Of a stretch of DNA of 64,000 bases, positions 50,809 to 60,953 are shown in pieces. The stretch's first letter is position 1. Each line of letters begins with the position of its first letter. Under the pieces are notes generated by a model, which saw only the letters and a program-made list of their open reading frames with translations, was not told where the DNA came from and made no database searches. Source of the DNA: UKL13-2 sp038206765 (GTDB lineage: Bacteria; Pseudomonadota; Gammaproteobacteria; Burkholderiales; Usitatibacteraceae); NCBI GenBank assembly GCA_038206765.1, contig JBBRAM010000015.1:1-64000 (forward strand), in the 5' to 3' direction. The translations under genes and the position numbers were made by a program.

Positions 50809-52929
50809 TTAGGTCGCCAGTTTGGAAAGATCAGCGACTTTATTCATCATGACATGCAAATCGTTGAGCAGTGCTAAACGGTTATTGCGCAGCGCCAAAT
50901 CTTCGGCATTCACCATCACGTTTTCAAAGAAGGCATCGACCGGAACTCTAAGCGGGGCAAGGCTTTTGAGGGCGTCGGTAAAATTATTTTTTGTAAATAA
51001 GGCATTAAATACGGGCGCCGTTTTCATAAGCGCATCGTGTAGCGATTTTTCGGCAGGCTCGACTAACAGCGCGGCATCTGTCGTAGCAATTGCTGCATCC
51101 GATTTTTTCAATATATTGCCGATGCGTTTGTTGGCGGCGGCCAGGCTTTGTGCTTCTGGCAAGGCCATAAATTCGCGGATCGCGGCTAATCTAGCTGGAA
51201 ACTCACCCCATGGTGGCCGTGCTGATACGGCGGCATCGACTTCCAACGCTGAATAACCGAGGTCGCGCAGATAGCCAGTCAAACGATCAAAAATATAGTT
51301 GGCTAACTGTGCGGGGGCTTCGGCCATTGCGTTGGGGAATGCGCTCAAGGCAGAGGCAACCACGGTAGTCACGTCCAACGGCAAATTGCGTTCAATCAGC
51401 ATTCGCAACACCCCAAGCGCGTGTCGGCGCAGCGCGAATGGGTCTTTGTCACCGGTGGGAACTTGGCCAATTGAAAACAGTCCGGCAAGCGTTTCCAATT
51501 TATCGGCCAATGCTACCGCTAGCGCCACATCAGAATCGGGCAATTTATCGCCGGAAAATCGCGGCTGATAATGTTGCGCAATCGCGTCGGCAACGACCGG
51601 CGATTCTCCGTCGTGCAATGCGTAGTACCGACCCATCGTGCCTTGCAACTCCGGGAATTCGCCAACCATATCGGTGACCAAATCCGCCTTCGCCAGCAAC
51701 GCGGCACGGCCTGCCAGAGCAGCATCGGCACCGATCATGGCAGCAATATTCATGGCGAGTTTTTTGACGCGCTCAATGCGTTCACCTTGCGAGCCGAGCT
51801 TGTTGTGATAAACCACATTCGCTAATTTAGGCAGACGATCTGCAAGCTTGGTTTTCTTGTCCGTCTCAAAAAAGAACCGCGCATCCGACAGCCGCGGCCG
51901 CACCACGCGCTGATTGCCCTCAATGATATTGTGCGGATTGTGGAGCCGCATATTGCTCACAATCAAAAATCGGCTGGAGAGCGAACCGTCTGCATGAAAT
52001 AGCGGGAAGTATTTTTGATTCAACTTCATTGTCAAAATCAAACACTCGGGCGGAACCTCTAAAAATTCGGTTTCAAACGAGCCGGCGTAAACCGTTGGGC
52101 GCTCAATTAATGCGGTGACTTCATCGAGCAGGGCAACGTAATCTTCGCGCTCACCCAGCGTCGTACCATGCTCCTCGGCGCGTTCAAACAGGAGGCGTTC
52201 GATTTCCTGGCGGCGCTTTTCGAAGCTGGCGATCACACCACCTTCAGTTTCCAATTTGGATTCATATTCATCGGCATGGTTGAGAACGATGTCAGCAGCA
52301 CCTTGGAAGCGGTGGCCGTGGGTGATGTTGCCTGCATTTAGGCCGAGCGCCGAGACCGGCACTACATCGCCGCCATGCAGCGCAAGCAAACCATGGGCGG
52401 GGCGGACGAATTGTACGGACGTAACTCCATCGGCCAATTGGTATGTCATCACTTTAGGAACCGGCAAATTGGCAATCGCCTGATCGAGCGCTGCTTGCAG
52501 GCCGACTTGCAGCGTTTGACCTGGTGCCATATCGCGATAAACCAGCTGCTCGGCTTTGCAGTCGCTCTCGTGTGCAAGTATTGCGACGTCGATATGCGAA
52601 AGGTTTTTTGCGACAAGTTTTTTTATCAATGCCGGGGTTGCTTTACCGTCTTTGTCCAAGCCGACCGAAACCGGCATCAGCTTCTCAACATGCGGCTGAT
52701 CGGGGGCCACTGAAAGAACGTCGGCGATGCTCACCGCTAAGCGGCGTGGGGTAGCGTACATCGTAGTGATGCCTGCAGCCGCGCCGGCGGCGCCATCGAC
52801 AGGACCAAGCAGGGCGCAGCTCTTGAGGCTATTGACGATAGATTGCGCGAACGCATCGCCCAACTTTTTAAGCACCTTCGGCGGCAATTCTTCGGTGAAT
52901 AATTCGACGAGTAATGTCTGCGTACTCAT
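50809..52929 (-). CDS. glyS: Glycyl-tRNA synthetase beta subunit
   Basis: Large subunit of the heterotetrameric bacterial glycyl-tRNA synthetase; carries the tRNA-binding and HD-like domains. It is 706 residues with the typical start LLVELFTEELPPKVLKKLG, then ECLILTMKLNQKYFP, NKLGSQGERIERVKKLA, and VDAFFENVMVNAED near the C-terminus (DALRxFR-like anticodon-binding region). The ATG overlaps the TGA of glyQ by four bases, so subunits are translationally coupled. Confidence 0.97.
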   Translation of the reverse strand: MSTQTLLVELFTEELPPKVLKKLGDAFAQSIVNSLKSCALLGPVDGAAGAAAGITTMYATPRRLAVSIADVLSVAPDQPHVEKLMPVSVGLDKDGKATPALIKKLVAKNLSHIDVAILAHESDCKAEQLVYRDMAPGQTLQVGLQAALDQAIANLPVPKVMTYQLADGVTSVQFVRPAHGLLALHGGDVVPVSALGLNAGNITHGHRFQGAADIVLNHADEYESKLETEGGVIASFEKRRQEIERLLFERAEEHGTTLGEREDYVALLDEVTALIERPTVYAGSFETEFLEVPPECLILTMKLNQKYFPLFHADGSLSSRFLIVSNMRLHNPHNIIEGNQRVVRPRLSDARFFFETDKKTKLADRLPKLANVVYHNKLGSQGERIERVKKLAMNIAAMIGADAALAGRAALLAKADLVTDMVGEFPELQGTMGRYYALHDGESPVVADAIAQHYQPRFSGDKLPDSDVALAVALADKLETLAGLFSIGQVPTGDKDPFALRRHALGVLRMLIERNLPLDVTTVVASALSAFPNAMAEAPAQLANYIFDRLTGYLRDLGYSALEVDAAVSARPPWGEFPARLAAIREFMALPEAQSLAAANKRIGNILKKSDAAIATTDAALLVEPAEKSLHDALMKTAPVFNALFTKNNFTDALKSLAPLRVPVDAFFENVMVNAEDLALRNNRLALLNDLHVMMNKVADLSKLAT

Positions 52930-53879
52930 GCTGCCACCTGCTTTTGCCCATGCTGCGAACTATTGTGTAAAGCATGCAGCATCGGAAAACCCAATCGTTC
53001 ACGCGATTCAAAATAACTTTGCGCCACGGCTCTCGCCAAATTACGAATGCGGCCGATATACGCAGCACGTTCTGTCACGGAGATCGCGCCGTGGGCATCT
53101 AGCATATTGAACGTGTGTGCGGCTTTTAAAACTTGCTCGTAGCCTGGCAAGGCTAGCTGCAACTCGATCAATTTTTTCGCTTCTGCCTCATAGTCCGCGA
53201 AGTGCTGCAGCAATACCGGCACGTTGGAATGCTCAAAGTTATAGGTTGATTGCTCGACCTCATTTTGGTGATATACGTCGCCATAGCTCAATTGGCGGTC
53301 AATGCCGTTCTCTTTCCAGGTTGTCCACACTAAATCGTAGACATTTTCTTTGTTTTGTAAATACATGGCGAGGCGCTCAAGGCCGTACGTTATTTCGCCT
53401 GTGATCGGCCTGCATTCGATGCCGCCAACTTGTTGAAAATAGGTGAATTGCGTAACCTCCATGCCGTTCAACCACACCTCCCAGCCCAAGCCCCACGCGC
53501 CGAGCGTGGGGTTTTCCCAATCGTCTTCCACGAAGCGAACATCGTTTTGTTTGAGGTCTAGGCCAAGCGCTTCGAGGGAGCCCAAATAAAGCGCCAAAAT
53601 ATTGGGTGGCGATGGTTTAAGCACGACTTGGTATTGATAGTAATGCTGCAACCGGTTCGGATTTTCGCCGTAACGGCCATCCTTGGGTCGGCGCGACGGC
53701 TGAACATAGGCGGCACGCCATGGTTCTGGGCCTAATGAGCGCAAGAAAGTGGCGGTATGCGAGGTGCCCGCGCCAACTTCCATGTCGTAGGGCTGCAGCA
53801 GCGCGCAACCTTGCGCATTCCAGTATTGCTGGAGGCGAAGGATGATTTCTTGGAAGGTGGGAGGTGGTGCGTTTGTCAT
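52926..53879 (-). CDS. glyQ: Glycyl-tRNA synthetase alpha subunit
   Basis: Catalytic subunit that activates glycine. After start 53879 the protein opens with FQEIILRLQQYWNAQGCALLQPYD, then EVGAGTSHTATFLRSLGPEPW and SRRPKDGRYGENPNRLQHYYQ (class II motif regions), which fixes the start since homologues begin with the same block; the longer frame adds 37 unsupported codons. The resulting 317 residues are slightly longer than the E. coli protein (303), the extra lying at the C-terminus. Confidence 0.97.
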   Translation of the reverse strand: MTNAPPPTFQEIILRLQQYWNAQGCALLQPYDMEVGAGTSHTATFLRSLGPEPWRAAYVQPSRRPKDGRYGENPNRLQHYYQYQVVLKPSPPNILALYLGSLEALGLDLKQNDVRFVEDDWENPTLGAWGLGWEVWLNGMEVTQFTYFQQVGGIECRPITGEITYGLERLAMYLQNKENVYDLVWTTWKENGIDRQLSYGDVYHQNEVEQSTYNFEHSNVPVLLQHFADYEAEAKKLIELQLALPGYEQVLKAAHTFNMLDAHGAISVTERAAYIGRIRNLARAVAQSYFESRERLGFPMLHALHNSSQHGQKQVAA

Positions 53880-54124
53880 GCTGGAGTCGCTAAAATTTGA
53901 ATGGTTTGCAGAAGGCGATAGGGAAAGTACGATTTTACGGGGTTTAGAAGACAAACGGGACATCTGATGGTTGATTGCTTCGCAATCCACCCTTCCCTGT
54001 CAGAATCCATCAGCAAGCTTGGTTCGAGCGTCGCATCGCGCCGCTTCCGTCAGAGAAGAGGACAAGGCCGGAGGCACAATTAGGGCCAAGACGGCGGGGA
54101 ATTTTCAGTCATAAATGCCGTGCG

Positions 54125-55729
54125 CTACGCCACCGCCTTGCGCCGCCGAATAAAAAGCGCGGCCAACAACGCCACCCCCAGCCCAGCCAACACCGGCGAA
54201 TCACGCCAACGCACATAAGGCGTTACGCCCTGCCGTGGAATCGCATCAGCCTCCAACACGCCCGCCACAAACTGCGGCAACGATTTGATGATTTCACCCT
54301 TCTCGTTAATCGCGGCAGTCAAACCCGTGTTGGTGGATCGCAACATCCAGCGGCTGGTTTCCAGGGCACGCATTTGCGAGAACTGCGCATGCTGCGCAGC
54401 GGCCAAGGACCGCCCGTACCACGCCATGTTGGCGATGTTGACGAGCAATTCAGCTTCCGGCAATGGCCGCGCAATTTCAGCGCCAAAGGTATCTTCATAA
54501 CAAATATTTACCGCAACTGAATGCCCCGAGACCCGCATGGCTGCTTGTGTTGTGGGCCCCGGTGTGAATCCTGCGAGCGGAATGTTGAGCCAGTTGTACA
54601 CCCAAGAAAGCATCGGCGGAATGAATTCACCGAAGGCGACGAGGTGATATTTGTCGTAGCGTTGCTGTGGTGAGATACCCATTGAAACGGCGGCGTTTGC
54701 ATAGCGCAACAAATTGCCTCCGGTATCACGTTCAACTATGGGTGCGCCCATAATGAGATCGCCACTGTTTTTTTCGGCGCGTGATTTCAATGCGTCAAGA
54801 TAATCGGGCGGAATTTCATCGAGAAACGTAACCTCGGCGGTCTCGGGCAACACGATCAATTTTGCTTTTACATCTTTGACTAATTGAAAATATTGGTTCC
54901 GCGTCTGGCCATACTGCTCTTCACGCCATTTCAAATCTTGCGCAATATTGCCTTGGACAAGTGCGACGCTCAACGGCGCGCCGGACGGCGTGCTCCAACT
55001 TATTGCTGAGAGTGCGAATCCGCCAACCCAGATCGCCATCGCTGACGACCAAATCACCCATTTCAACCGACTGGATAGCGCGACGTTAATCAATGTTTGG
55101 CTCAGCAAAACCGCAGCCCCGACGGTAATAGCCAATAACCACGAAATACCAAAAACACCGACAATCGGTGCGAATCCTGCCAGGGCCGCAGGAATTCCAC
55201 CGTCACCCGGTGTCTGCGAATAGCCCACAATAAGCCATGGAAAACCGCTAAAAAACCAGCCGCGCACGTATTCGCCGGCGATAAAACAGGCGGGCATCAC
55301 CAGCAGCAAGGAGATGATCGGCTGATCGGTGCGGTGCAATTTGTGGAAGGCCACACCAGCTAACATCGGGAACACTGACAAGTAGCAACAAAATAAAAAT
55401 ATCGCCAGTGCGGCCAATGGTGCGGGCATTCCGCCGTAGGTATGAAGCGCCACATAAAGCCACGAAGCGCCGGCCAAAAATAAACCCATTCCCCATGCGA
55501 AGCCAATAATGGCGCGGTGTTTTAGCCCTTCTCCCCGCTGCCACAGTGTGAACAAGAAACCTAACGACACAAGCGCGACTGGCCATCGATAGAATGGGGC
55601 AAAGGCGAACACGGCACTAGCGCCTGATAAAAAAGCGGTGAGCAGCGTTAGACCGCGCGAGGCAAGAATGGCGTTAAAAAAATGGATTAAGACAGTCTCT
55701 TCATTCCATTTTTTTGGGGGCACAGGCAT
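54125..55729 (-). CDS. lnt: Apolipoprotein N-acyltransferase
   Basis: Inner-membrane enzyme that adds the third acyl chain to lipoproteins. The N-terminal half has eight or so transmembrane helices and the periplasmic nitrilase-like domain has the Glu-Lys-Cys catalytic set: VLPETAE, YDKYHLVAFGE and VNICYEDTFG. The 534-residue length is typical. It follows corC by 39 bases on the same strand, the usual corC-lnt order. Relevant here because several predicted lipoproteins are encoded in the window. Confidence 0.96.
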   Translation of the reverse strand: MPVPPKKWNEETVLIHFFNAILASRGLTLLTAFLSGASAVFAFAPFYRWPVALVSLGFLFTLWQRGEGLKHRAIIGFAWGMGLFLAGASWLYVALHTYGGMPAPLAALAIFLFCCYLSVFPMLAGVAFHKLHRTDQPIISLLLVMPACFIAGEYVRGWFFSGFPWLIVGYSQTPGDGGIPAALAGFAPIVGVFGISWLLAITVGAAVLLSQTLINVALSSRLKWVIWSSAMAIWVGGFALSAISWSTPSGAPLSVALVQGNIAQDLKWREEQYGQTRNQYFQLVKDVKAKLIVLPETAEVTFLDEIPPDYLDALKSRAEKNSGDLIMGAPIVERDTGGNLLRYANAAVSMGISPQQRYDKYHLVAFGEFIPPMLSWVYNWLNIPLAGFTPGPTTQAAMRVSGHSVAVNICYEDTFGAEIARPLPEAELLVNIANMAWYGRSLAAAQHAQFSQMRALETSRWMLRSTNTGLTAAINEKGEIIKSLPQFVAGVLEADAIPRQGVTPYVRWRDSPVLAGLGVALLAALFIRRRKAVA

Positions 55730-55768
55730 GGCTTTGGATTTGGTTTCGGGTAAGGCTTGGAGGCGCTT

Positions 55769-56623
55769 TTACTGAGCCGTTTTGTCTGCATCATTGAGCG
55801 CCAGCTCGATTTTTTCCACAATCATCGAGTGCACCATGCGGCTATCAGCGCGAATAACAGAGAATTTAAAGCCATCGAAGGTGACGCTTTCGCCACGCTT
55901 GGGCACACGACCAAATTGGTTTACCACCAAGCCGCCAACCGTATCAAAATCTTCATCGGAAAAATTGACTTTGAAATGCTCGTTGAAATCTTCAATATCC
56001 GTCACGGCTTTAACTCTAAACCGGCCGGATTTGTCGGGCAAAATATTGTCTTCAGTTTCATCAAAATCAAATTCGTCTTCGATATCGCCAACAATTTGCT
56101 CCAACACATCTTCAATGGTTACCAAACCAGCCACACCGCCATATTCGTCGACAATGATGGCAATGTGATTACGATTCGCTTTGAACTCGCGCAGCAGAAT
56201 ATTGAGCCGCTTGGCTTCCGGCACAAAGACAGCCGGGCGCAAGGTATCGCGCATATCAAAATCGGCGGGAGCGGTGTAATAGCGCAGTAAATCTTTGGCG
56301 AGCAAAATGCCGATGACGTTATCGCGGTTTTTTTCGTAGACGGGGAAGCGCGAGTGCGCCGCTTCCATCACGAAAGGAATGAATTCCTCGGGCGAATCAT
56401 CAACATCGATCATGTCCATCTGCGAGCGCGGGATCATGACATCACGTGCCTGCATTTCGGAGACTTGCATAACGCCTTCGATCATCGATAAAGCGTCGGC
56501 ATCAAGCAATTGTTTTTCGTGGGCGGCGTGCAGCAGCTCGACTAGTTGGTCGCGATCTTCCGGCTCACGTAGCAGCAGGGAAGAGAGGCGCTCTAACATC
56601 GAGCGCTTGGGGGAATCGTCCAT
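55769..56623 (-). CDS. corC: CorC-type CBS/transporter-associated domain protein
   Basis: Cytoplasmic protein of the HlyC/CorC family, linked to Mg2+/Co2+ homeostasis. It has an N-terminal MQARDVMIPRSQMDMID opening of the two CBS modules (about 65-200), including VDEYGGVAGLVTIEDVLEQI, and a C-terminal CorC/HlyC domain (about 200-280) with DFNEHFKVNF and GGLVVNQFGRVPKRG. It is 284 residues and sits directly upstream of lnt. Confidence 0.95.
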   Translation of the reverse strand: MDDSPKRSMLERLSSLLLREPEDRDQLVELLHAAHEKQLLDADALSMIEGVMQVSEMQARDVMIPRSQMDMIDVDDSPEEFIPFVMEAAHSRFPVYEKNRDNVIGILLAKDLLRYYTAPADFDMRDTLRPAVFVPEAKRLNILLREFKANRNHIAIIVDEYGGVAGLVTIEDVLEQIVGDIEDEFDFDETEDNILPDKSGRFRVKAVTDIEDFNEHFKVNFSDEDFDTVGGLVVNQFGRVPKRGESVTFDGFKFSVIRADSRMVHSMIVEKIELALNDADKTAQ

Positions 56624-56746
56624 TGGGGGCGTTTAAAATTACGAAGTTGGTACTCTATCACACCGATGTTGCAGCGTTATTTTTTCGGGCGGCAAACATG
56701 CCTTTGACGCGTCGCTGGGCCCGAAAAACGAACATGAGCTTCGAAT

Positions 56747-57826
56747 TTACGATTCGGCGCCCAATTTCAGCAGAATCTTTTTTACCGGCGCTGGCAACGC
56801 GGCCTCTTTAATATCTTTCCAACTCAGCCAAACCAGACCCGCCTCCATCACCCGGGGCTGAGTCGCGGAGACGTGAATTTTAACGGGGAAAATTGACAGC
56901 GAAAAATGCGTAAAGCCATGCTCAACAGTTGCTAATTTTTCGGCATTTTTAGTCCCCGCCTTTATCTTGACCGCAAATCGCTTTTGGGCAGTTTCCAGCG
57001 CATCAACGTCTACCGCACACTCAGGTAGCGACCAAAGCCCACCCCAAACGCCAGTTGGCGGGCGCTTCTCTAGTAACACCTGCCCCGCATTAACCACGAC
57101 CAGCATTTGAATTTCACGGTGCGGCACGTCGCGTTTGGCACTTTTACCGGGCAATGTCTCAGTCAGGCCATCGCGTTTAGCAACGCAGGTTTGCTGGACG
57201 GGGCAAAGTAAGCAAGCGGGCTTGCTACGGACACAGAGCGTGGCACCCAAATCCATCAAGCCCTGTGTGTAAGAACCAATGGTTGCTTCGATATTATTGT
57301 TAGGCAATTCCGATTCTGCAATAGCCCAGAGTTGATCGACAACGGGTTTTGATTTCACATCGCCGAGAACACCAAAATGCCGCGCAAACACACGTTTCAC
57401 ATTGCCATCCAAAATGGCAGCCCGCTGCCCAAATGCGAATGCACAAATCGCAGCGGCAGTTGAGCGGCCAATACCGGGAAGCGCATGAATGGCCTCAAAA
57501 TCAGCGGGAAAAATACCGCCATGAATCTCAGTAACCTGCTGGGCCGCGCGATGTAAATTCCGGGCACGCGCGTAGTAGCCAAGTCCAGCCCAATACTGCA
57601 TGACTTCATCCTGGGGCGCTGCGGCCAGCGATGCAATGTTGGGAAACCGTTGTAAGAATTTTTCGTAATACGGAATCACCGCGCTGACCTGCGTTTGCTG
57701 CAACATAATTTCGGACAACCATACCCGATAGGCATCGCGGCTGCCGATGGCAGAAACCTGCCATGGCAAGCCGTGTCGACCGTGTTTGACCTGCCATTGA
57801 ATAAGTTTTTTGCTGAATTCTGGCAT
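56747..57826 (-). CDS. mutY: A/G-specific adenine glycosylase MutY
   Basis: Removes adenine mispaired with 8-oxoguanine, preventing G-to-T mutation. The helix-hairpin-helix LPGIGRSTAAAICAFAFG with downstream DGNVKRVFARHFG supplies the catalytic Asp, the [4Fe-4S] loop CVRSKPACLLCPVQQTC has four ligands, and the C-terminal NUDIX-like domain (about residues 235-350) reads 8-oxoG. The 359 residues are standard. It is a client of the isc system encoded upstream. Confidence 0.96.
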   Translation of the reverse strand: MPEFSKKLIQWQVKHGRHGLPWQVSAIGSRDAYRVWLSEIMLQQTQVSAVIPYYEKFLQRFPNIASLAAAPQDEVMQYWAGLGYYARARNLHRAAQQVTEIHGGIFPADFEAIHALPGIGRSTAAAICAFAFGQRAAILDGNVKRVFARHFGVLGDVKSKPVVDQLWAIAESELPNNNIEATIGSYTQGLMDLGATLCVRSKPACLLCPVQQTCVAKRDGLTETLPGKSAKRDVPHREIQMLVVVNAGQVLLEKRPPTGVWGGLWSLPECAVDVDALETAQKRFAVKIKAGTKNAEKLATVEHGFTHFSLSIFPVKIHVSATQPRVMEAGLVWLSWKDIKEAALPAPVKKILLKLGAES

Positions 57827-58071
57827 CGGTTGGACTGGCGTTTAGAGGTTAAAAATTAATCAGTAGCGCTAAGCGGCGGCATGCCATGCGGTTTTATTGA
57901 TTCACTATAACTATCAACATTATTGAATCAATCAATTAGCTGTATGGACGAACAAGGTCTATGATTCGTTCGCTGCACTTAATTTGTACTGTCGACAGCG
58001 CATTGCAATGAATTGTAAGTCGCACGCAAGAAGCATTACTGTAACTCAGCAATCTAACTAGGAGATTCAAA

Positions 58072-58497
58072 ATGAAACTCAAAGGCACAAAGACACATGA
58101 CAATCTAAAAGCTGCATTCGCCGGTGAATCCCAAGCGAATCGTCGCTATTTATATTTCGCGAACAAGGCTGATATCGAAGGCAACCCAGAAGTTGCATCG
58201 CTGTTCCGCGCTACCGCTGAAGGCGAAACCGGACACGCGCACGGCCACTTGGATTATCTGGCCACTGTCGGTGATCCAGCTACCGACCTACCAATTGGCT
58301 CGTCCGTTGACAATCTAAAGTCAGCTGTCCACGGCGAGACCCACGAGTACACAGATATGTATCCTGGCATGGCAAAAGCGGCCCGTGACGAACAGTTTGA
58401 TGAAATCGCGGATTGGTTTGAAACCTTGGCCAAAGCGGAACGCTCGCATGCTAACAAGTTCCAAAAAGCGCTTGATACCTTAGTCGCGAACGTATAA
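58072..58497 (+). CDS. Rubrerythrin-type diiron protein without rubredoxin domain
   Basis: Ferritin-like four-helix protein that in relatives reduces peroxide using a diiron site. Its 141 residues contain the diiron ligands in FAGESQANRRY, ATAEGETGHAHGHLD, HGETHEYTDM and LAKAERSHANKF, but lack the C-terminal rubredoxin FeCys4 domain of full rubrerythrins. AGGAG lies seven bases before ATG. The next two genes on the same strand (Fe-S protein and DUF3501) form a recurrent betaproteobacterial trio, suggesting that the Fe-S protein may act as electron donor; that is inference. Confidence 0.92.
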   Translation: MKLKGTKTHDNLKAAFAGESQANRRYLYFANKADIEGNPEVASLFRATAEGETGHAHGHLDYLATVGDPATDLPIGSSVDNLKSAVHGETHEYTDMYPGMAKAARDEQFDEIADWFETLAKAERSHANKFQKALDTLVANV

Positions 58498-58711
58498 CTC
58501 AGCCTCGGGAGTGGTGGGTCGAGGTGCGGCGCTGTCTGACTATCGTCAGCGCCTCATTTGCCTAGCATCGCAACACTACTAGGCGCCCTCACTCTCTCTA
58601 TACTCGCTCCTCCACATCTCCTTGTCCGTATTTGAAACTTCTTCGCCCGTCGTTAAAAGCGAATTCCGGCGCCCTATTGTCTTTCTAACAACTAACGCGA
58701 GAACTCCCAAC

Positions 58712-60076
58712 ATGTCCCAGCGCGAAGGCTCACTCGAAGCACCGACTAGGCACCCACTCGAGTGGCAAACGCCTGAGTTTTACAACATTGATGCGACGCT
58801 CAAAGAAATGGAACGCGTATTCGATATTTGTCACGGTTGCCGCCGCTGTGTTTCGTTGTGCAATGCGTTTCCGGTCATGTTTGATTTAATCGATGAAAGC
58901 CCGACGCTCGAGGTTGATGGTGTGCCCAAGGAAATGTATTGGCAGGTCGTCGACCAATGTTATCTGTGTGATGTTTGCTACATGACGAAATGTCCGTATG
59001 TGCCGCCGCATCCCTGGAATGTCGATTTTCCGCATTTGATGTTGCGTGCGAAAGCGATTCAATTTAAGCAAGGCACGCCGACCGCGTTCCGCGACAAAGC
59101 ATTGTCGTCAACTGATCGTAATGGAAAGTTAGCGACGATTCCGGTGGTCGTGCAGTTCGTCAATGCCGCCGCTAAAAACCGCACTATGCGCGTTGTCGGT
59201 GAGAAACTGATGGGCGTTGATAAAACAGCTTGGTTGCCCGAATTTGCCACACACACATTCCGAGAAAATGCCGCAAAAGCCAAGCCAGATGCGGTCGTTG
59301 ACGGTAAGCGCACCTCAGGCAAGATTGCGATTTATTCGACTTGCTACGTCAATTACAACGAGCCCGGCATCGGCCATGACTTGATTAAAATTTTGAGCCA
59401 CAACAACATTCCATTTGTGTTGGTTGAAAAAGAAGCCTGTTGCGGCATGCCGAAATTCGAGCTGGGTGACTTAGAATCAGTCGCAAAACTGAAGGAAAAA
59501 AACATTCCGCCACTCGCCAAATTGGCGCGCGAAGGCTACACCATCATTACGCCGATCCCGAGCTGCACGCTGATGTTCAAGCAAGAGTTGCCGCTAATGT
59601 TTCCGAACGACGCCGAGGTGCAGGCTGTGAAGGCGGCCATGATGGATCCGTTTGAGTACTTGGTAGCGCGCGAAAAAGATGGCTTGCTGAAAAAAGACTT
59701 TCAAACAAAGCTCGGCAATGTTTCGTATCACGTGCCGTGCCATTCACGCGTTCAAAACGTCGGCCAAAAAACCCGCGAAATGCTGGAGATGATTCCCGAA
59801 ACCAAAGTCACCACCGTCGAACGCTGCTCGGGGCATGCGGGCACATGGGGCGTGAAGAAAGAATTTCATGACATGGCGCTCAAAATCGGCAAACCGGTTT
59901 TTCGGCAAATGAACGAAGCGGAGCCAGATTACATCAGCTCCGATTGCCAACTCGCTGGACACCACATTGAAGAAGGTATTGGCTTACTCAACAAAGATAA
60001 ATCACCAGAAGCCAAAAAAGCAGAAACGGCACATCCGATAACCTTGGTGCGCAAAGCCTACGGTCTGTCTGATTAA
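58712..60076 (+). CDS. Heterodisulfide-reductase-related Fe-S oxidoreductase (GlpC-like)
   Basis: A 454-residue protein with two N-terminal cluster motifs, CHGCRRCVSLCNAFP and CYLCDVCYMTKCPYVPP (each CxxCxxCxxxC-like), and two CCG-type domains further on: one with KEACCGMPKFELG and one with RCSGHAGTWG, as in GlpC and HdrB-like oxidoreductases. This suggests electron transfer between quinone or thiols and a partner enzyme. I place the start at 58712 because MSQREGS begins the conserved part. It lies between the rubrerythrin and DUF3501 genes. Confidence 0.88.
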   Translation: MSQREGSLEAPTRHPLEWQTPEFYNIDATLKEMERVFDICHGCRRCVSLCNAFPVMFDLIDESPTLEVDGVPKEMYWQVVDQCYLCDVCYMTKCPYVPPHPWNVDFPHLMLRAKAIQFKQGTPTAFRDKALSSTDRNGKLATIPVVVQFVNAAAKNRTMRVVGEKLMGVDKTAWLPEFATHTFRENAAKAKPDAVVDGKRTSGKIAIYSTCYVNYNEPGIGHDLIKILSHNNIPFVLVEKEACCGMPKFELGDLESVAKLKEKNIPPLAKLAREGYTIITPIPSCTLMFKQELPLMFPNDAEVQAVKAAMMDPFEYLVAREKDGLLKKDFQTKLGNVSYHVPCHSRVQNVGQKTREMLEMIPETKVTTVERCSGHAGTWGVKKEFHDMALKIGKPVFRQMNEAEPDYISSDCQLAGHHIEEGIGLLNKDKSPEAKKAETAHPITLVRKAYGLSD

Positions 60077-60123
60077 CGTGATTTAAACACCCTACATCGC
60101 TGAACAATCAACCGAGAAATAAA

Positions 60124-60720
60124 ATGAACACCACAACCCCAAAAATTGCCCGCGAAACATTAATGTCGCTCGAAGCCTACGCCAAAGCACGTCCTGAATT
60201 CCGCACCAAAGCCATTGCCCACAAGCGCTTACGGACCGTGCATCTTGGCCAGCACGTGACGTTGCTGTTTGAAGACGAAACAACGATCCGCTATCAAATT
60301 CAAGAGATTTTGCGCGCTGAAAAGCAGTTCGAGGAAGCCGGCATTCAGGACGAGATTGATGCTTACGGACCGTTGATCCCCGACGGTCGCAATTTCAAAG
60401 CAACCATGTTGATTGAATACACCGATGAGGCGGAACGCAAAATAGCGCTCACGCAACTCAAAGGGATTGAAGACAAAACATATATTCAAGTTGAAGGCTC
60501 GAAGAAAGTTTACGCGATTGCCGATGAGGATTTGGAACGTGAAACCGCAACCAAAACATCAGCCGTGCATTTTTTGCGGTTTGAATTGAGTGAAGAAATG
60601 GCCGCGGCACTCAAGTACGGGGTGTCACTTGCAATGGGCGTTGACCATCCGAACTATGCTGTAAAGGTGGATGCGCTGAGCAACGAAAAACGCAATGCGT
60701 TGGTTAGAGATTTGAAGTAA
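60124..60720 (+). CDS. DUF3501 family protein
   Basis: A 198-residue soluble protein of a family regularly found after the preceding Fe-S oxidoreductase gene. No enzyme motif is visible; blocks such as GQHVTLLFEDETTIRYQIQE and a late LRFELSEEMAAALKYG segment define it. It has no cysteines apparent as ligands and may be an assembly or regulatory partner of the oxidoreductase. It is 47 bases after that gene and likely in the same transcript. Confidence 0.88.
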   Translation: MNTTTPKIARETLMSLEAYAKARPEFRTKAIAHKRLRTVHLGQHVTLLFEDETTIRYQIQEILRAEKQFEEAGIQDEIDAYGPLIPDGRNFKATMLIEYTDEAERKIALTQLKGIEDKTYIQVEGSKKVYAIADEDLERETATKTSAVHFLRFELSEEMAAALKYGVSLAMGVDHPNYAVKVDALSNEKRNALVRDLK

Positions 60721-60905
60721 GTAGCCAAAACGTAACGGGTTGATTTTCGGGTCCGCTTGACGTGATAATCAGCATTGTCGTCATTAACAGCCCCCGGCAA
60801 TTAAATATCCGTTCGTTGTGATTTTCTTATTTCGCGCTTGGTAATTTCGGATCGCTCCAGCCACGCCCCAGCAATGTCACAGTTAGGTGCCTTGTCGCAC
60901 AAGCA

Positions 60906-60937
60906 AAGCAAGCGTAACGAATTTGTCACGCTTGCTT
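60906..60937. terminator. Hairpin between convergent genes, possible terminator
   Basis: Ten-base stem AAGCAAGCGT / ACGCTTGCTT with a 12-base loop, between the DUF3501 and GGDEF-EAL genes. There is no T-tract on either side, so factor-independent termination is doubtful. Confidence 0.4.
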
Positions 60938-60953
60938 GCCTAACTCTGAGGGC

